NCBI GenBank assembly: GCA_937897245.1
Contig: CALCBO010000327.1
Location: 1-10,860 of the forward strand
Source: an uncultured Caryophanales bacterium
Lineage (GTDB): Bacteria; Bacillota_I; Bacilli_A; RF39; UBA660
Direction: 5' to 3'
DNA length: 10,860 nucleotides
Position 1 is the stretch's first letter; each line of letters begins with the position of its first letter. This document shows positions 1 through 6,826 of the stretch, one piece after another. The position numbers were made by a program, and so were the translations under genes. The notes beneath the pieces are model-generated. The model had not been told where the DNA came from and did no database searches. It worked only from the letters and a program-made list of their open reading frames with translations.

Positions 1-143
1 CCCGTTGGAGATGGAGCAAAACGAGGATCTTTAGCAACCTCTTTTAAATTTCTTTCAGGATACTTTGCTTCAATATCTTCACGAGTTGTTTTAATATCAG
101 GGAAAAGTATTTCAGCAAGTTCTATTCTTTCCTCATTATTCAT
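1..143 (-). CDS. gltX: Glutamyl-tRNA synthetase, N-terminal fragment (runs off left edge)
   Basis: Only the first 47 codons and part of the 48th lie in the window. Residues 41-48 read RFAPSPTG (the final Gly codon is cut by the edge), the class I signature that leads into the HIGH motif of glutamyl-tRNA synthetase, the cytoplasmic enzyme that charges tRNA-Glu with glutamate. The 40 residues before it, starting MNNEERIELAEILFP, form a longer N-terminal extension than the few residues found in Escherichia coli or Bacillus GltX; similar extensions occur in some Bacillota and Mollicutes-related GluRS. The ATG at 143 is preceded by an AGAGGG ribosome site and by a promoter at 168-196. GlnRS shares the signature, but the bacterial context and the RFAPSPTG form favour GluRS. 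The HIGH and KMSKS motifs and the anticodon-binding domain are outside the window. Confidence 0.88.
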   Translation of the reverse strand, partial: MNNEERIELAEILFPDIKTTREDIEAKYPERNLKEVAKDPRFAPSPT

Positions 144-167
144 TTATATCCCTCTTTTCTAAAAAAA

Positions 168-196
168 ATTATAACATAGCTTTTGTAAAAATGCAA
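168..196 (-). promoter_or_regulatory. SigA-type promoter for gltX
   Basis: On the minus strand TTGCAT (191-196) and a perfect TATAAT (168-173) are separated by 17 bases, and a TG one base before the -10 makes it an extended -10 as well. It lies 25 bases upstream of the gltX start and only two bases past the stop codon of the ABC transporter gene, so gltX can be transcribed separately. The short leader leaves no room for a T-box. Confidence 0.72.
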
Positions 197-198
197 GA

Positions 199-2583
199 CT
201 ATTCGCTTCGGAGTGCTTCTACTGGATCTTTTTTCGCAGCCATACTAGCAGGTTTACTTCCAGCTATAACATTTAATAAAATACTTAATAAGATTAAGAT
301 TACAGCACTTAGAATTGGTAAACTAGCAATATTATTTATTTTTGCTAGGGCTTTTACAATAACATTTATTGGTAGTGATAATAAGAAGGCTATTAATACT
401 CCTAAAGCTCCTGCAATAAATCCTTCAATAATAGTTTCTGCAATAAATACTCTCTTAACGTCTTTTTTACTAGCACCTAAAGCTCTTAAAATACCAATTT
501 CTTTAGTTCTTTCTAAGACACTAATATAAGTTATTATAGCTATCATAATTGAAGATACTACTAAGCTTATAGCTACAAAGCCAATTAAAACATAAGATAC
601 TATATTTACAACTTGAGTTATTCCTCCAACTAGACTTTTCATCATATCTGAATAATTAATTACTAAATCTTTTTGTCCAGCTTTTTCTTTATCTTTATTG
701 TAAGCATCAATTAATTCTACAATTTTTTGTTTAGAATCAAAATCTTTTGGATAAAATTTGATTGCTGATGGATCATCTTTTTCATAAATAGCTAATTTTT
801 CTGTTAAATTATCATAAGTATCAACAATTCCATCAAATTCTGCATTTGTAAGTACATTAATATTCTTATTATTAATTTGTTTTTCATAGATTGGAGTTTC
901 ACTTATTTTATCAATAACTTCTATAATGGCATCATGATTATAACCTACATAACTACTAGAAATTTCTTTATCTTTTAATACTCCTACTATAGTTAATTCT
1001 TCTCCATTATCTATTTTATCTTTCATATAATCAGTATCATATGAATAATCTAAGAATATTCCATTTTCTTCTTTATAATAATCAGTATTTAGAATTAATT
1101 TATATTTTTTATTTAAGATATCATCATAAGTAAACTCTGTACTTTTTACTTTGTAAGAACTATTATTTTTTCTTTCAGCTAAATCCTTTGTTAATTCAGC
1201 TCTATCTTTGATATTTAGTGAATATAAAATACTATCATCAATAGTGTTATTAGCTCCTACTACAACAGCTATTTCATTACTTCCTTCTGGTACTTTACCA
1301 GCTAAAACTTTAAATTTCTTAGTTTGATTTGGTAACTCTTTAAAAATACTATTAGATGAGTCTTGACTATCAGAGATAATTAAATCACTTGGATTTACTT
1401 TTACATAGTCTGGAGTATATACTTGTAAATCCATATTATAAGTATATTCTATATAATCTGAATTCTTTTTGAATCCATCTTTTTCATCTACATATTTTAT
1501 AAATTCTTTAATATTATTTTTTTGAACTAGTCCTTTAGATGCAGATACATTTGATTTTTTAACTATATCATCTTTTGAACATAATTTATCTTTTGGACAT
1601 TCTTCTTTTTTACCTACTTCATCCATTGAAGCTGAAATTGCGCCAAATAAATCATAACTAGTTCTTTCTATAGATATTGGATAATCTGATAAGGAATCTC
1701 TTTCTAATTGTTTAGCCATATTATTAACTCCATTAGAAAGTGATAATATAAGGGCTATTCCTATTATTCCAATGGAACCTGCAAAAGCAGTTAAAAAGGT
1801 TCTTCCTTTTTTAGTAAGTAAATTATTTAGAGAAAGTGTTAAGGCTGACATTAAAGACATTGAAGTTTTAGTTATTTCTTTTGAAGTTGTTTCTTCTTCT
1901 TTACCATCAAATTGGTTACTATCATTAATAATTAATCCATCTTTTAATTCAATAATTCGATTAGCATATTCTTCTGCGAGTTCTGGATTATGAGTAACCA
2001 TAATAACTAGTCTATCTCCAGCTATTTCTTTTAGTAAATCCATGATTTGAACACTAGTTTTAGAATCAAGTGCTCCTGTTGGTTCATCCGCAAGAATTAT
2101 TTCCGGATCATTTACTAAGGCTCTAGCGATAGCTACTCTTTGCATTTGACCACCAGATAATTGATTTGGTTGTTTATTAATATGGTCTTTTAGACCAACT
2201 TTAGTTAAGGCATCGATTGCTCTTTGTTTTCTTTCTTGTTTTGAAACACCAGATAAAGTTAGAGCTATTTCAACGTTAGCTAAAACTGATTGATGCATAA
2301 TTAGGTTATAACTTTGAAAGATAAAACCAACACGATGATTTCTATAAGCATCCCAATCCCTATCTTGATATTTTTTGGTGGAAATTCCTTCAATAATTAA
2401 ATCTCCACTATCATATTTGTCAAGTCCTCCTATAATGTTAAGTAAGGTAGTTTTTCCACTTCCACTAGATCCTAGAATAGCAGTAAATTCATTTTTTCTA
2501 AATTTAATATCTATTCCTTTTAGAACTGGTTGAATATTCTCCCCTACTTTGTAGCTTTTCTTTATTTTTTTTAATTCAAGCAT
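199..2583 (-). CDS. Fused ABC transporter ATP-binding/FtsX-type permease protein (MacB-like)
   Basis: This 794-residue protein joins an N-terminal ATPase to a C-terminal permease. The ATPase shows Walker A GSSGSGKT (38-45), the Q-loop Gln90, signature LSGGQMQR (142-149), Walker B IILADE (162-167) and the H-loop His198, as in the MacB/LolD/FtsE subfamily. A first membrane helix (about 264-286) is followed by a large extracytoplasmic domain (about 290-650) containing the only obvious close cysteine pair, C329 and C335. Three further helices (about 655-686, 715-740, 755-777) carry the FtsX-type ERTKEIGILRALGAS loop. Such proteins work as mechanotransmission-type dimers rather than classical importers; substrate is unknown, with peptide or antibiotic export/sensing and envelope remodelling all possible. 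The start at 2583 is chosen because GGAGG lies 6 bases upstream; an in-frame ATG at 2613 has no ribosome site. The gene follows the 236-residue membrane protein, probably in one operon. It stops with TAG. Confidence 0.9.
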   Translation of the reverse strand: MLELKKIKKSYKVGENIQPVLKGIDIKFRKNEFTAILGSSGSGKTTLLNIIGGLDKYDSGDLIIEGISTKKYQDRDWDAYRNHRVGFIFQSYNLIMHQSVLANVEIALTLSGVSKQERKQRAIDALTKVGLKDHINKQPNQLSGGQMQRVAIARALVNDPEIILADEPTGALDSKTSVQIMDLLKEIAGDRLVIMVTHNPELAEEYANRIIELKDGLIINDSNQFDGKEEETTSKEITKTSMSLMSALTLSLNNLLTKKGRTFLTAFAGSIGIIGIALILSLSNGVNNMAKQLERDSLSDYPISIERTSYDLFGAISASMDEVGKKEECPKDKLCSKDDIVKKSNVSASKGLVQKNNIKEFIKYVDEKDGFKKNSDYIEYTYNMDLQVYTPDYVKVNPSDLIISDSQDSSNSIFKELPNQTKKFKVLAGKVPEGSNEIAVVVGANNTIDDSILYSLNIKDRAELTKDLAERKNNSSYKVKSTEFTYDDILNKKYKLILNTDYYKEENGIFLDYSYDTDYMKDKIDNGEELTIVGVLKDKEISSSYVGYNHDAIIEVIDKISETPIYEKQINNKNINVLTNAEFDGIVDTYDNLTEKLAIYEKDDPSAIKFYPKDFDSKQKIVELIDAYNKDKEKAGQKDLVINYSDMMKSLVGGITQVVNIVSYVLIGFVAISLVVSSIMIAIITYISVLERTKEIGILRALGASKKDVKRVFIAETIIEGFIAGALGVLIAFLLSLPINVIVKALAKINNIASLPILSAVILILLSILLNVIAGSKPASMAAKKDPVEALRSE

Positions 2584-2589
2584 ACTTTT

Positions 2590-2594
2590 CCTCC
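2590..2594 (-). promoter_or_regulatory. Ribosome binding site deciding the ABC transporter start
   Basis: The minus strand reads AAAAGGAGGAAAAGT before the ATG at 2583, placing GGAGG 6 bases from the start. The alternative ATG at 2613, which would overlap the upstream stop by one base, is preceded only by A-rich sequence. Confidence 0.8.
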
Positions 2595-2612
2595 TTTTGC
2601 CTTTATTATACA

Positions 2613-3323
2613 TTATTTTTTGATTTTTTGATATGTATTTTCGTCTTCTTTTTTATATTCTTCTAGACCTATTACTTCTGGGTCAAAAAGATTAATAATC
2701 TCCTTTGTAACATCTTCTCCTTCCATAGCTCTTCTTTTAAATTCTTTAATAGTTTTATTTGATTTATGATAATCTGTTCTTAATATATCTGTTAATTTAA
2801 AAAATGATGGGCGAATACTATCATATTTTTCTTGAAAATATTCTATACTTTCTAAGTCTTCTATATTTCTTTTCTTTCTCATCATATCTATTCCAAATAT
2901 TGGTATATTAAATCCAATTATTAATGGAGCTAAACCTGGTAATAATATTACAGTTGAGGCTACAATAATACCTGATGCTTTTATACTAAAATTAATTCTA
3001 TCAATTCTTTCATTTAAGTCTTCTATCTGATTATTAATTTCGTTCTTTAAATCAACACCTTCTCGAAGATAGTTGTTGTATGATTCTAAAACAGTTGAAA
3101 AAATTGTTTTCTTAGTAATTTCAGCCATTTCTATAAGTGTCATCATTTTACCTATTTCTAGATTTCCATATTCTTCTATTAATTCTTCTTGAAATTGTTT
3201 TTCATCGAAATCAAGTATCATTTCTTGAGCTATTTTAAGACTATCGATTACGGCTTCTTGGATTGATGTAACTACTTCTTCTATTTCATCTATATCAACA
3301 ATTATTTCTCCTTGGTATAACAT
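2613..3323 (-). CDS. Unknown membrane-hairpin/coiled-coil protein
   Basis: I do not recognise this 236-residue protein. It is acidic and strongly helical at both ends: about residues 5-113 are mostly charged heptad-like helix, residues 116-145 form one hydrophobic block with a central Pro-Gly break (two short helices or a re-entrant hairpin), and residues 147-236 return to charged helix. There is no signal peptide or lipobox, so it is probably a membrane protein with both tails in the cytoplasm. The ATG at 3323 has an AAGGGGG ribosome site about 8 bases upstream and a very good promoter at 3353-3381. Its stop codon sits 29 bases before the ABC transporter start, with no terminator between, so the two are probably co-transcribed. 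That suggests, without proving, an accessory role to the transporter. Confidence 0.8.
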   Translation of the reverse strand: MLYQGEIIVDIDEIEEVVTSIQEAVIDSLKIAQEMILDFDEKQFQEELIEEYGNLEIGKMMTLIEMAEITKKTIFSTVLESYNNYLREGVDLKNEINNQIEDLNERIDRINFSIKASGIIVASTVILLPGLAPLIIGFNIPIFGIDMMRKKRNIEDLESIEYFQEKYDSIRPSFFKLTDILRTDYHKSNKTIKEFKRRAMEGEDVTKEIINLFDPEVIGLEEYKKEDENTYQKIKK

Positions 3324-3352
3324 TTAGCAATCCCCCTTCTGAAATTGTGTTT

Positions 3353-3381
3353 ATTATACTACAAAAAGAGGAAATGTGCAA
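3353..3381 (-). promoter_or_regulatory. Strong SigA-type promoter for the 2613-3323/ABC transporter unit
   Basis: The minus strand has TTGCAC (3376-3381), a 17-base spacer and a perfect TATAAT (3353-3358), 30 bases before the ATG at 3323. The -35 box overlaps the T-run of the preceding terminator. Confidence 0.78.
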
Positions 3382-3383
3382 AA

Positions 3384-3410
3384 AAATATCCACAGCTCTT
3401 GTGGATATTT
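3384..3410 (-). terminator. Rho-independent terminator of the zinc-ribbon gene
   Basis: Perfect 11-base arms AAATATCCACA (3384-3394) and TGTGGATATTT (3400-3410) enclose a 5-base loop. On the minus strand the stem is followed by a run of seven T. It lies 4 bases after the stop codon of the 3415-4839 gene. The same two arms recur at 6800-6826. Confidence 0.85.
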
Positions 3411-3414
3411 ATTT

Positions 3415-4839
3415 TTATTCTTTATCTTTTTTATCTATTTTAATAGTAGTATGTTCTCCTTCTATTCTCTTATTATTAGCTCCAGTCATAGTAGAGTTCT
3501 GTAATCTTTTTTTATGTTTTAATAATTCATCTACTTTTTTAACATTAGATAATTCGCTTTTTGTTTCTGTTTCATAAGTGTGTCTTGCTGATGCATTACG
3601 GTATTTAGATTTTTTTACTCCATAATAGATGATACTAACTAGAGAGAATAAAATACATAATATTACAGTATTATCTTCTTTTCCCATTGGACCTATAATA
3701 AAGGCTAGGACTAAACATATTATTTCTATTAATAATGTAATTAAGAGTAATTTTGTTTTATTCATTGGGACACTTCCCATTACTTCACCAGTTCTAGCAT
3801 TAACAGCTACATAGTGAAGTATCTTTTTAGGATCTTGATATGAGTATAACCATACTGGTAGATATGCTGATACCCATTGTTTACCCTTTACATTAAATTG
3901 TTCTTCTGTCCATTTTACTCCTCTATCATAGAATTTTATTTCATCATTAATAGCAAATCTAGCTACATCTTTTAATTCATTATCTACTTTTTCTTCTAAA
4001 TGACTAATATTGGTATCTCTTTTTTCAGAAGAATAACCTGCAAGGTAATTAGCTTTATACTTTACACAGTTTTCTGTATCAAATGGCATTATAGCATTTA
4101 TAACATTTGTAGTTTTACTTTTATTAGATTTATCTAATTTATCTTGACTTGATTCAATTGTTAAATCATCAATAGCTATATCAAAATCTCTTTCAACTCT
4201 GTATAAATCAGCATCATAATAAGTTTCAGTTTTATCATTATGTTCTTCTTTATATTCTCTTACTTTATGTTCTCCTTCTCCTTTAAATGTAGCATGAAGA
4301 TTGGCATCAACTAACATGTATGGGAAATATACTCCCATAATATTATTAGTTGTGAACTCTTTTTTAAAGATTGGATGAGCAAAAAATTGTCTTTTATCAA
4401 CAAAAGTTTGAATTTTCTTTTGAGCTTCACTTTTTTCAAGACTAAATGGTAATACAACATCTGGTACAGCACCATTATCTATTTGTGAATTAATTGATAA
4501 AATACTACGACACCAGTGACATCTCGCATTAGTTGATTCTTTAGTATTAATTACTACTTCTGCTCCACAACCACCACATTTTAAAGTAATAGTATCATCT
4601 ACACTTTCATCTATATCTTTAGTACCACTTCCACGAATTTCTTCATTTAAGTTTTTAGCTTCTTTTTCTAGGCCTTCTACTTCTTCAGCATCAAACTCTG
4701 TATAACAGTAATTACATACTAATTTTTTCTTTTTAGTATTATAAGTTACATCACTGGCTCCACATTGTGGACATCTATTTTCTCCTTGTTTTTCTCCACT
4801 ATTAGTATCAACAATTTTAATATCATTTTCTTTTTCCAT
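3415..4839 (-). CDS. Double zinc-ribbon, two-helix membrane protein of unknown function
   Basis: The 474-residue protein begins with two zinc-ribbon-like knuckle pairs: C23-x2-C26 with C42-x2-C45, and C88-x2-C91 with C107-x2-C110, the first resembling TFIIB-type ribbons. A long soluble middle (about 125-355) follows, rich in charged and aromatic residues, including a segment ending in WVSAYLPVWLYSYQD. Near the C-terminus are two membrane helices (about 363-384 and 391-410) and a basic tail. Similar proteins in Bacillota and Actinobacteria are often labelled TFIIB-type zinc ribbon-containing or, misleadingly, primosomal/helicase-like; no helicase motifs are present here. With no signal peptide, the ribbons should face the cytoplasm. 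The ATG at 4839 has an AAAGGAGA ribosome site and its own promoter at 4864-4891. A hairpin terminator follows the stop. It lies 41 bases downstream of the PF06541-like gene and may be partly co-transcribed with it. Confidence 0.82.
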   Translation of the reverse strand: MEKENDIKIVDTNSGEKQGENRCPQCGASDVTYNTKKKKLVCNYCYTEFDAEEVEGLEKEAKNLNEEIRGSGTKDIDESVDDTITLKCGGCGAEVVINTKESTNARCHWCRSILSINSQIDNGAVPDVVLPFSLEKSEAQKKIQTFVDKRQFFAHPIFKKEFTTNNIMGVYFPYMLVDANLHATFKGEGEHKVREYKEEHNDKTETYYDADLYRVERDFDIAIDDLTIESSQDKLDKSNKSKTTNVINAIMPFDTENCVKYKANYLAGYSSEKRDTNISHLEEKVDNELKDVARFAINDEIKFYDRGVKWTEEQFNVKGKQWVSAYLPVWLYSYQDPKKILHYVAVNARTGEVMGSVPMNKTKLLLITLLIEIICLVLAFIIGPMGKEDNTVILCILFSLVSIIYYGVKKSKYRNASARHTYETETKSELSNVKKVDELLKHKKRLQNSTMTGANNKRIEGEHTTIKIDKKDKE

Positions 4840-4863
4840 GATTGTTCTCCTTTTAATTATTTA

Positions 4864-4891
4864 ATTATATCATCCAATAATTATCTTTCAA
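4864..4891 (-). promoter_or_regulatory. Promoter for the zinc-ribbon protein gene
   Basis: The minus strand has TTGAAA (4886-4891), a 16-base spacer and perfect TATAAT (4864-4869), 24 bases before the ATG. The -35 box lies inside the last codons of the upstream gene. Confidence 0.65.
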
Positions 4892-5513
4892 AATAAATAT
4901 ATTTTATACCTTTACTCTTATATATTTCTGAAGCCTTAGGTAGTTTTATAAAATTATGAATTACTAAGTTATAGAAATCATCTATTACAAATATAGACAT
5001 AATAAGAGTACTAATAATTATCATTTTTTTAGTATTTACTTTTTGAACTATTTTAATAAATAATGGAATCATTCCATACATTAGAAATAAACCCGATAAT
5101 CCAAAAAACAGAACACTTCTTAGGCAGACAAAACCACCTATATTTCCAAAATTCCAGATTTCTTGATTATAATCCCAGCAACGTCTCCATCCTAATTTAT
5201 CATACAATATATAACCAGAAAAGAATTCTAATATACCAGTAGAAATCATGCTTAACAAAAATACTTTTAAGGGATATTTTCGATATCTATATGTTAATAA
5301 AATAATAAGAATAGATCCATAGGCATAGATATTAATCCAAGGTAAGAAATTAGCTCCTCTCATATATACTTGCCTCATTCCACTATTAAAAAAATAAAAT
5401 ATAACTTCATATATCCATCCAAATATACCTGATGCCGCAATTACTAAAAATAAAACACTTAATTTCTGTTTATTATTTAATTTAATATCTTCTTCCATGT
5501 ATTTCTTTAACAT
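4881..5513 (-). CDS. PF06541-type (CmpB-like) multi-helix membrane protein
   Basis: This 210-residue polytopic protein has about five membrane helices. It shows the sequence pattern I associate with the putative ABC-transporter type IV family (PF06541, CmpB-like): GWIYEVIFYFF near residues 32-42, an RG turn around 53, PW-x-NIYAYG in helix two, a Glu in the third helix (ILEFFSGY), the WDYNQEIWNFGNIGG loop and then VCLRSVLFFGLSG. The transport label is weakly supported; in Bacillota these proteins occur in many contexts and have no firm biochemical role. No ATPase gene is adjacent in the same unit. The ATG at 5513 is preceded by AGAAGG at 7 bases; the in-frame ATG five codons later has no ribosome site. 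The gene diverges from the coiled-coil/deacetylase pair and precedes the zinc-ribbon gene with no terminator between. Confidence 0.78.
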   Translation of the reverse strand: MLKKYMEEDIKLNNKQKLSVLFLVIAASGIFGWIYEVIFYFFNSGMRQVYMRGANFLPWINIYAYGSILIILLTYRYRKYPLKVFLLSMISTGILEFFSGYILYDKLGWRRCWDYNQEIWNFGNIGGFVCLRSVLFFGLSGLFLMYGMIPLFIKIVQKVNTKKMIIISTLIMSIFVIDDFYNLVIHNFIKLPKASEIYKSKGIKYIYFER

Positions 5514-5545
5514 TTTTTAACCTTCTTTATATATATCTTTATAAT

Positions 5546-5554
5546 ATTGTATCA
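5546..5554 (-). promoter_or_regulatory. Possible extended -10 promoter for the PF06541-type gene
   Basis: The minus strand reads TGATACAAT, an extended -10 form, 32 bases before the ATG at 5513. No convincing -35 box is present at 17 bases. A second possibility is TTTAAA with TATAAA 16 bases later in the same stretch. Confidence 0.35.
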
Positions 5555-5568
5555 TAATATTTAAATTG

Positions 5569-5597
5569 TTGACTATCTATTATTTTTTTTATAAAAT
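5569..5597 (+). promoter_or_regulatory. Promoter for the coiled-coil protein/deacetylase pair
   Basis: TTGACT (5569-5574) is followed after 17 bases by TAAAAT (5592-5597), with the start codon 20 bases downstream at 5618. It is divergent from the promoter of the minus-strand membrane protein gene. Confidence 0.6.
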
Positions 5598-5617
5598 ATA
5601 CTCGAGGTGTGAGGGCT

Positions 5618-5881
5618 ATGAGAAAAAGAATAATTATTATTTCTAGTATAGTATTATTATTTTTAATTACTCTACTTGGTTATCAGTATTTTAGTTATTA
5701 TTCGAAGTATAAGATTACTAAAGAAGAAGATAAACTACAAAAATTGGAAAAAGAGAAAGATAAAAAGAAACAAGAAGTTACTAAATTAGAAGATGATAAG
5801 AAGAAATTAGAAGAAGAAGATAAAGAGAAAGTTGGAATTTTAAAAGTATGGGAAGACGCCGTAGAAGAAGTAAATTCTTAA
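5618..5881 (+). CDS. Small single-pass membrane protein with coiled coil
   Basis: The 87-residue product has a basic N-terminus (MRKR), one membrane helix (about residues 5-23) and then an almost purely charged Lys/Glu coiled coil (about 35-75) that should lie outside the cell. I do not recognise the family; size and layout resemble DivIC/FtsL-type bitopic proteins only superficially, and low-complexity coiled coil makes any similarity search unreliable. The ATG at 5618 is preferred over an in-frame GTG at 5609 because the GAGGTG ribosome site (5604-5609) would overlap the GTG. The last 34 bases overlap the deacetylase gene in another frame, so the two are translationally linked. Both proteins share a basic stretch, helix and coiled-coil layout and may pair through their coils. 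Confidence 0.72.
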   Translation: MRKRIIIISSIVLLFLITLLGYQYFSYYSKYKITKEEDKLQKLEKEKDKKKQEVTKLEDDKKKLEEEDKEKVGILKVWEDAVEEVNS

Positions 5882-6801
5882 CTCGTAAAAGATTCTATAT
5901 ATTTGAATTTATAATTGTATTATTAATTATATTTACTAGTCTTCTAAATATTTATTTAAGTACTCAAGTTTCACAAGATAAAGATTCTTTTCATATCTTA
6001 ATTAATAAACAGAATAATACTAAGAAAGATATTAATAATTATGATAAACAGATTAAAGCTTTTAAAACTCAAATAACTGCTTATCAAGAGATTGATAAGA
6101 CTATTAATAATAAAAGAGATGAATATTTTAAAAAGATTAAGGCCTTAGAAGATGATATTTTAAATGGAAAGAGTGATAAAAAAATTGCTTATTTAACTTT
6201 TGATGATGGACCTTATTATAATACATATAGAGTATTTGATATTTTAGATGAATATCATGTTAAGGCTACATTCTTTACTATTTCTATGAATGGTGAAGCA
6301 TGTTTTGATAATAAGAATGAGAATTGTTTTGCTTTATATAAGGAATATGTTAAGAGAGGTCATACTATTGCGAATCATACTTATACTCATGCAATACGTG
6401 GGGGTCTTTATAATAGTGTAGATTCTTTTATGGATGCGATTATAAGACAAGAAGAACAAATCAAGAATCAAAGTGGTGGTTATAGTCCTAATATTGTACG
6501 TTTTCCTGGTGGTAGTGCTCAAGCTAAAGATTTAAAGGAACCTATTATTGAGAAACTACGTGAACGTGGTTACGGTTGGGTTGATTGGTCTGCTGAAGAT
6601 GGTGATGGAAAAGGTATTCCTTCAAAAGAAGTTGGTATGCAAAAGCTTACTGCTACTATTAATGATAAAATAGAAGTAATATTATTTCATGATTATAATC
6701 GTTTTACTACTGAATTATTACCTGATGCTATTCAGTATTTACGTGATAATGGATATGAACTTTATCCACTATTCTATGAAAGTAATATGATAAAAAAATA
6801 A
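5848..6801 (+). CDS. Membrane-anchored NodB-type polysaccharide (peptidoglycan) deacetylase
   Basis: This 317-residue carbohydrate esterase family 4 protein has an Arg/Lys-rich N-terminus (GRRRRR), a membrane helix (about 16-38), a coiled-coil stalk (about 42-108) and a NodB domain (about 112-310). The five CE4 motifs are visible: TFDDGP with catalytic Asp119 and metal ligand Asp120; HTIANHTYTH with metal ligands His177 and His181; RFPGG with Arg218; the VDWSAEDGDG segment (245-254); and LFHD with His281. It should remove N-acetyl groups from surface GlcNAc or MurNAc polymers, most likely peptidoglycan, outside the membrane, a modification known to give lysozyme resistance in Gram-positive bacteria. 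The stalk would hold the enzyme away from the membrane. ATG 5848 is the only plausible start; its ribosome site is weak, consistent with coupling to the overlapping upstream gene. It converges on the glucosaminidase gene. Confidence 0.92.
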   Translation: MGRRRRRSKFLTRKRFYIFEFIIVLLIIFTSLLNIYLSTQVSQDKDSFHILINKQNNTKKDINNYDKQIKAFKTQITAYQEIDKTINNKRDEYFKKIKALEDDILNGKSDKKIAYLTFDDGPYYNTYRVFDILDEYHVKATFFTISMNGEACFDNKNENCFALYKEYVKRGHTIANHTYTHAIRGGLYNSVDSFMDAIIRQEEQIKNQSGGYSPNIVRFPGGSAQAKDLKEPIIEKLRERGYGWVDWSAEDGDGKGIPSKEVGMQKLTATINDKIEVILFHDYNRFTTELLPDAIQYLRDNGYELYPLFYESNMIKK

Positions 6802-6826
6802 ATATCCACAGTTTTTGTGGATATTT
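6800..6826. terminator. Bidirectional terminator between deacetylase and glucosaminidase genes
   Basis: Arms AAATATCCACA (6800-6810) and TGTGGATATTT (6816-6826) enclose a GTTTT loop. T-rich tracts follow in both directions. The hairpin begins inside the plus-strand stop codon and ends one base before the minus-strand stop codon. Its arms are identical to those of the hairpin at 3384-3410. Confidence 0.88.

Noticed and set aside
144..198. T-box or other riboswitch leader before gltX
   Set aside because: The promoter -10 is only 24 bases upstream of the ATG, leaving no room for a structured leader.
191..529. Plus-strand open frames opposite the ABC transporter, zinc-ribbon and other minus-strand genes
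   Set aside because: They lie antisense to well-supported genes, lack ribosome sites and encode no recognisable domains.
2584..2613. Earlier ATG at 2613 adding ten residues to the ABC transporter
   Set aside because: No ribosome site precedes it, whereas GGAGG stands 6 bases before the ATG at 2583, and the extra residues are not part of the conserved ATPase start.
3384..3410. Inverted DnaA-box-like octamers (TATCCACA) in both hairpins, suggesting an origin or DnaA-binding site
   Set aside because: The nine-base match to TTATCCACA has one mismatch, there are only two copies per site as arms of a hairpin, the sites lie directly at gene ends with T-runs, and no dnaA/dnaN genes or box clusters are near. 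Terminators explain them better.
5541..5561. Repeated ATAATATT octamers in the divergent promoter region
   Set aside because: Short, AT-only and partly self-complementary; expected by chance in this base composition and overlapping promoter-like hexamers.
5609..5617. GTG start at 5609 for the small coiled-coil protein
   Set aside because: It overlaps the GAGGTG ribosome site and has none of its own; ATG 5618 fits.
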